Positions 62,864 through 64,000 of a stretch of DNA of 64,000 nt are shown here, piece by piece (position 1 is the first letter of the stretch; the number at the start of each line of letters is the position of its first letter). The stretch is from Azorinus chamasolen (taxonomy: Eukaryota; Mollusca; Bivalvia; Cardiida; Solecurtidae). A program made the position numbers and the translations under genes. Under the pieces are notes generated by a model. It saw only the letters and a program-made list of their open reading frames with translations. It did no database searches and had not been told where the DNA came from. The DNA lies in NCBI GenBank assembly GCA_963576725.1, contig OY755242.1, forward strand, positions 4,035,093 to 4,099,092, read 5' to 3'.

Positions 62864-63038
62864 CAGTCTTAAAAGCACGTGGTTGCTTAATGCAGGACAC
62901 ACGTACTGCAGATATCTCCATTAGCTGTTTGCATTACTTTCGACCTGCATTAAGTCATCACCTGTCTTAAAGATCCAGATTAAGACGTCCTTTTTCAAAA
63001 AGACGACTTTTAATGGTTGCATAAAACATGTTCTACTG
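62864..63038. mobile_element. TA-type MITE, left end deleted
   Basis: CAGTCTTAAAAGCACGTGGT left, ATAAAACATGTTCTACTG right, stem GTTGCTTAATGCAGGACACA / GACCTGCATTAAGTCATCAC. Confidence 0.72.
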
Positions 63039-63134
63039 TATTATACATGCAATTTTTGTAATGTCAGCTTAAATAGGAAGATATGGTCGAATGGAAATGA
63101 ACCAAAAACAGAAAACAGTTCACGGAATAAACTA

Positions 63135-63321
63135 CAGAGTAAAATCCCTCTAATGCAACCACCTAAAAGAGGTATAATTCTGGGTGGTAGCTTAATGCAG
63201 GACAGTAATGCATAAAGCTCATAGGAGCTTTCTGCATTACTTTAGTCCTGCATTAAGCAACCACCTGCTTATAAAGACATCCATGTTTGTTTATTAAGTA
63301 GTCACATTAGAGGGGCTCTAG
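63135..63321. mobile_element. TA-5 hairpin MITE
   Basis: CAGAGTAAAATCCCTCTAAT left, ATTAGAGGGGCTCTAG right; stem GGTGGTAGCTTAATGCAGGA / TCCTGCATTAAGCAACCACC. Confidence 0.8.
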
Positions 63322-63673
63322 TATAAACAAGACGTTGACTAAATTACAAGTATGGACATTAGCACCTCTTGTTCGTGTTCATCTGTACAGTCAGCAGGAC
63401 AGCTATTCACATATATACATGTACCAATAGTTCTGCATCCTGATTTAATTCATTCCAATTTTCAAAACGTGTCCTATATCAACATCGACTTGAGCTCCTA
63501 AATTCAGCACGTACTTGTTCGAATTCAACTGCGTAACAAAGTAACTTCAGAATCGGGATCTGTGTGACTTGTTACTAACTTATGCTTAGTTTACATTTGC
63601 CACGGAGGCCAAACTATATCTTTTTCTGCGATTTTCCAACGATTGTTTGAATTATAGAAGTCTACGGGCTGCG

Positions 63674-63949
63674 ATGTTATACGATCATCGTACGATAATA
63701 TGCGTAAACTTATCTGGGCTTACCCATATGATGACTGAAAGGCGACCGTACAGAGATCCTGCGATCTCCGTGCTGTCACCGCGCGATCTTCGCAAGGTTG
63801 GATACGGCAATCGTATGGAGCTCGTGCAAAGACTGTACAATGACCATTCAGGATGTAGCCCCGGTATCCTACTGTATACAATAAAGAGTCTGTGTCATGT
63901 TCAGCATGACTTTGTCCAGTGTGTAGTACTTTCTAAACATGACACTTAA
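63674..63949 (+). CDS. Possible exon or small gene, 91 aa, unrecognised
   Basis: Open frame from ATG 63674 to TAA 63947-63949, more GC-rich than its surroundings and with no repeat signature. The protein is basic in the middle (TERRPYRDPAISVLSPRDL) and Cys/His-containing near the end. A TTTGAATTATAG acceptor-like string precedes it. I do not recognise a family. It could be a terminal exon of a gene lying upstream, or a chance frame. Confidence 0.25.
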   Translation: MLYDHRTIICVNLSGLTHMMTERRPYRDPAISVLSPRDLRKVGYGNRMELVQRLYNDHSGCSPGILLYTIKSLCHVQHDFVQCVVLSKHDT

Positions 63950-64000
63950 AAATACAAAGTCTCTCCAAAGAAAGTGAACGTCTTTAGAAAACAATGACGC

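Overview
The window looks like non-coding-rich animal DNA, most likely from a bivalve mollusc. It is AT-rich, holds only two convincing protein genes, and is saturated with short non-autonomous transposable elements. A 1.9-kb element at 52948-54821 (core tandem repeats plus a GACGGACA-type microsatellite) resembles the pearl/Helitron-like repeats described in bivalves. The organism call is inference from repeat style. No rRNA, intact tRNA, CRISPR, operon or bacterial-style gene cluster is visible.

Genes: two plus-strand, single-open-frame glycosyltransferase family 31 (beta-1,3-galactosyltransferase-like) genes lie at 13237-14424 and 39166-40485. Both encode type II membrane proteins with the family's RxxIRxTW, DDD and DDVY motifs, so both probably act in the Golgi on glycans. 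They are diverged paralogues about 25 kb apart. A possible further exon lies at 63674-63949 (unrecognised, low confidence).

Two superfamilies of hairpin MITEs fill most of 1-40 kb and 47-56 kb. (i) TA-type elements (called TA-1 to TA-6 here) begin with CAGTARAACC-like ends, are flanked by TA, and enclose a near-perfect palindrome containing GCAGGTGGNNGCTTAA. The subfamilies differ in terminal sequence: TA-1 CAGTAAAACCTCTCTATAAC; TA-2 CAGTAAAACCCCTCTAAACC; TA-3 CAGTTGAACGTCGATTATCC; TA-4 ends in GAACTTCGATATCTCGAAC; TA-5 CAGTAGAACCCCTCTAATGC; TA-6 CAGTAGAACCTGTCTTAAGC. (ii) TTAA-type elements (T1 to T6) are flanked by TTAA, begin with CCC and end with GGG (a piggyBac-like signature), and also carry a central hairpin. 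T1, T2, T4, T5 and T6 hairpins share a GCAAACAG...GACCC.GAT.AGAC layout; T3 has an unrelated hairpin with GATAAATAGAGCATTTGCTC. Elements of each superfamily are nested in the other at the expected target, so their activity overlapped in time.

Layout: 1-12.5 kb, dense nested MITEs, a segmental duplication (777-1645 and 3408-4168), a 30-bp minisatellite and an inverted-repeat element. 12.8-14.4 kb, a five-copy 34-bp repeat and the first GT31 gene. 14.5-30 kb, dense MITEs with small tandem arrays. 30-32.3 kb, almost featureless. 32.5-34.5 kb, an 84-bp array made from the left terminus of a TA-6 MITE. 34.6-39.1 kb, MITEs ending in a composite immediately upstream of the second GT31 gene. 41-47 kb, MITE-poor, with a 278-bp triplication, a tRNA-like SINE head, an (AT)n tract and a TIR element. 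47-52.9 kb, dense nested elements and a SINE. 52.9-54.8 kb, the pearl/Helitron-like element. 56.5-61.1 kb, a different dispersed repeat in two direct copies and one inverted copy. 62.5-63.3 kb, three more TA MITEs.

All boundaries were read by eye. TSDs and ends are given to the base only where both sides were visible; other ends are approximate.
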